Both the position numbers and the translations under genes were made by a program. Positions 63,283 to 64,000 of a stretch of 64,000 nucleotides of DNA are shown here, one piece after another; positions within the stretch are counted from its first letter, which is position 1, and each line of letters starts with the position of its first letter. The stretch lies in the NCBI RefSeq assembly GCF_000317045.1, contig NC_019703.1, positions 1,848,501 through 1,912,500 on the forward strand. The letters run 5' to 3'. The DNA comes from Geitlerinema sp. PCC 7407. Lineage in GTDB: Bacteria; Cyanobacteriota; Cyanobacteriia; PCC-7407. The notes beneath the pieces are model-generated. The model saw nothing but the letters and a program-made list of their open reading frames with translations, was not told where the DNA came from and ran no database searches.

Positions 63283-64000
63283 GTGGGCCTATTACTCGTT
63301 GACCATGACCTAATCTTTCGGCTAGGCATACGAACCTGGCTGGCTCAGTTTGAGGAGCTAGCGGTTGTTGCCGAGGCGGAGACGGGGGCGATCGCCCTGG
63401 AGATTTTGCAGGAGCGATCGCCGGACGGCACGATTACCGCTGTGATGCTGGGCGTCGGAGCGACGGAAACGGCGATCGCCGAGGCGCTGCAGCTCTCTCA
63501 GCAGATCAAGCAGACCTATTTCCAGCTGCCGGTGGTGTGGGTGGGGGTTCCCCAGACTCCGGCGGTGCTGGCGGCGGCCCAGGCGGTGGGCGTGAGCGGC
63601 TACTGTCCTCGCACCGCCGACGCTGCCCAGATTTTGGCCACGCTCCGGCGAATCCAGGCCGGAAAAACGGCCTGGCTGCTGGAGCCGGGGGGCAGTCTGG
63701 TTCCGGCGGCGGCTCTGTCGTCGAGGCACCTGCTCTCTTGGCAGCAGCGCCTGCGGGCCTCGGGCCTGCGCCAGATGGATACGCAGATGACCCAGCTAGC
63801 CAGCCAGCTGCAAAATGCCCGGCTCTCGCCCCTGACGCGGGCGGTGCTGGCGGGGCGCTACCGGGAGGTCCGCGCGGCCCGCTGGCTGGTGAGCCATTTG
63901 CTGCCGACCCCCTCGGCGGCTTTGGCACCTCGGGCTGGAAAATCTGGCGCTAAAGGCGATCGCCTGTCCGCGGCGTCTATGCCATTGCCCAAGGCGGAGC
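63283..64000 (+). CDS. Receiver-like/DUF3685 protein, 5' part
   Basis: The frame opens at a GTG at 63283, preceded by GAGAGGAGAGG, and runs through the right edge for 239 codons. The N-terminus reads MGLLLVDHDLIFRLGIRTWL, which is receiver-domain-like (LVDHD acidic pair), continuing with VVAEAETGAIALEIL and, later, VSGYCPRTADAAQILATL. A Glu/Asp phospho-acceptor is not clear: the equivalent strand reads AVMLGVGA, so it may not be phosphorylated. I associate this start with cyanobacterial proteins that end in a DUF3685 domain; the rest lies outside the window. Confidence 0.7.
   Translation, partial: MGLLLVDHDLIFRLGIRTWLAQFEELAVVAEAETGAIALEILQERSPDGTITAVMLGVGATETAIAEALQLSQQIKQTYFQLPVVWVGVPQTPAVLAAAQAVGVSGYCPRTADAAQILATLRRIQAGKTAWLLEPGGSLVPAAALSSRHLLSWQQRLRASGLRQMDTQMTQLASQLQNARLSPLTRAVLAGRYREVRAARWLVSHLLPTPSAALAPRAGKSGAKGDRLSAASMPLPKAE

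Noticed and set aside
1-64000. tRNA, rRNA and CRISPR features
   Set aside because: I scanned for T-loop consensus, rRNA-like conserved blocks and regularly spaced direct repeats and found no convincing case; the dispersed HIP1 octamers are not CRISPR repeats.

Overview
The window is from a cyanobacterium. It carries photosystem I subunit K (psaK), the phycobilisome core subunit ApcF, the alkane pair aldehyde-deformylating oxygenase plus acyl-ACP reductase next to accA, a type II NAD(P)H dehydrogenase, a SemiSWEET, and several protein families known mainly from cyanobacteria (DUF1995, DUF2358, DUF3685). The octamer GCGATCGC (HIP1) is scattered densely through most of it, inside and between genes. 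Coding DNA is mostly GC-rich. The genus cannot be fixed from the window alone. No rRNA, tRNA, complete transposase or CRISPR array was recognised.

Left part (1-12 kb). An AT-rich, HIP1-free NurA-family nuclease gene lies at the left edge. Next comes a 78-codon broken copy of the C-terminus of the TldE/PmbA gene whose intact form is at 14.7-16.0 kb. Then follow a histidine-rich G3E GTPase (metal chaperone), cysS, an SDR dehydrogenase, and an accessory stretch with a lipoprotein, an unknown protein and a DUF1993 protein. At 8.86-10.75 kb an AT-rich islet carries a convergent pair: a TcmP-like protein and a three-Cys-motif (phage Gp37/Gp68, DUF5131) protein. This is the best candidate in the window for a poorly described two-gene system.

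Middle part (11-36 kb). This is mostly conserved cyanobacterial housekeeping: two small proteins (YbjN-like and DUF2358) in an overlapping operon, a GNAT acetyltransferase, the TldD/TldE protease pair, an alpha/beta hydrolase, a GT4 glycosyltransferase, cobH, larE, a conserved HTH-like protein, a sugar ABC permease, ado-aar-accA, an SDR gene upstream of folE, trpF, psaK, an M50 site-2 protease, a YbjN-like/lipoate-ligase operon and a ferritin-like protein. The SDR gene before folE is bracketed by an inverted pair of 86-bp repeats, about 87% identical, whose terminal hairpin recalls the right end of IS200/IS605-type elements.

Right part (36-64 kb). Here are glnA, a region with a strong orphan terminator, apcF, a reductase-like SDR, a BaiN-like flavoprotein, a HEAT-repeat protein, an Ala/Pro/Glu-rich protein, a second (native-looking) NurA after a HAD hydrolase, an NDH-2, an M48 protease, a PPP-type phosphatase, a universal stress protein, a two-component system, a SemiSWEET, an ABC ATPase, and a large NACHT-like NTPase with pentapeptide repeats. 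Two membrane-anchored helical-repeat proteins lie to either side of the SemiSWEET, ABC and NTPase genes. The window ends inside a DUF3685-type receiver-like protein. Gene packing is tight: six convergent pairs overlap, and three of these share a single CTAG in which both genes terminate.
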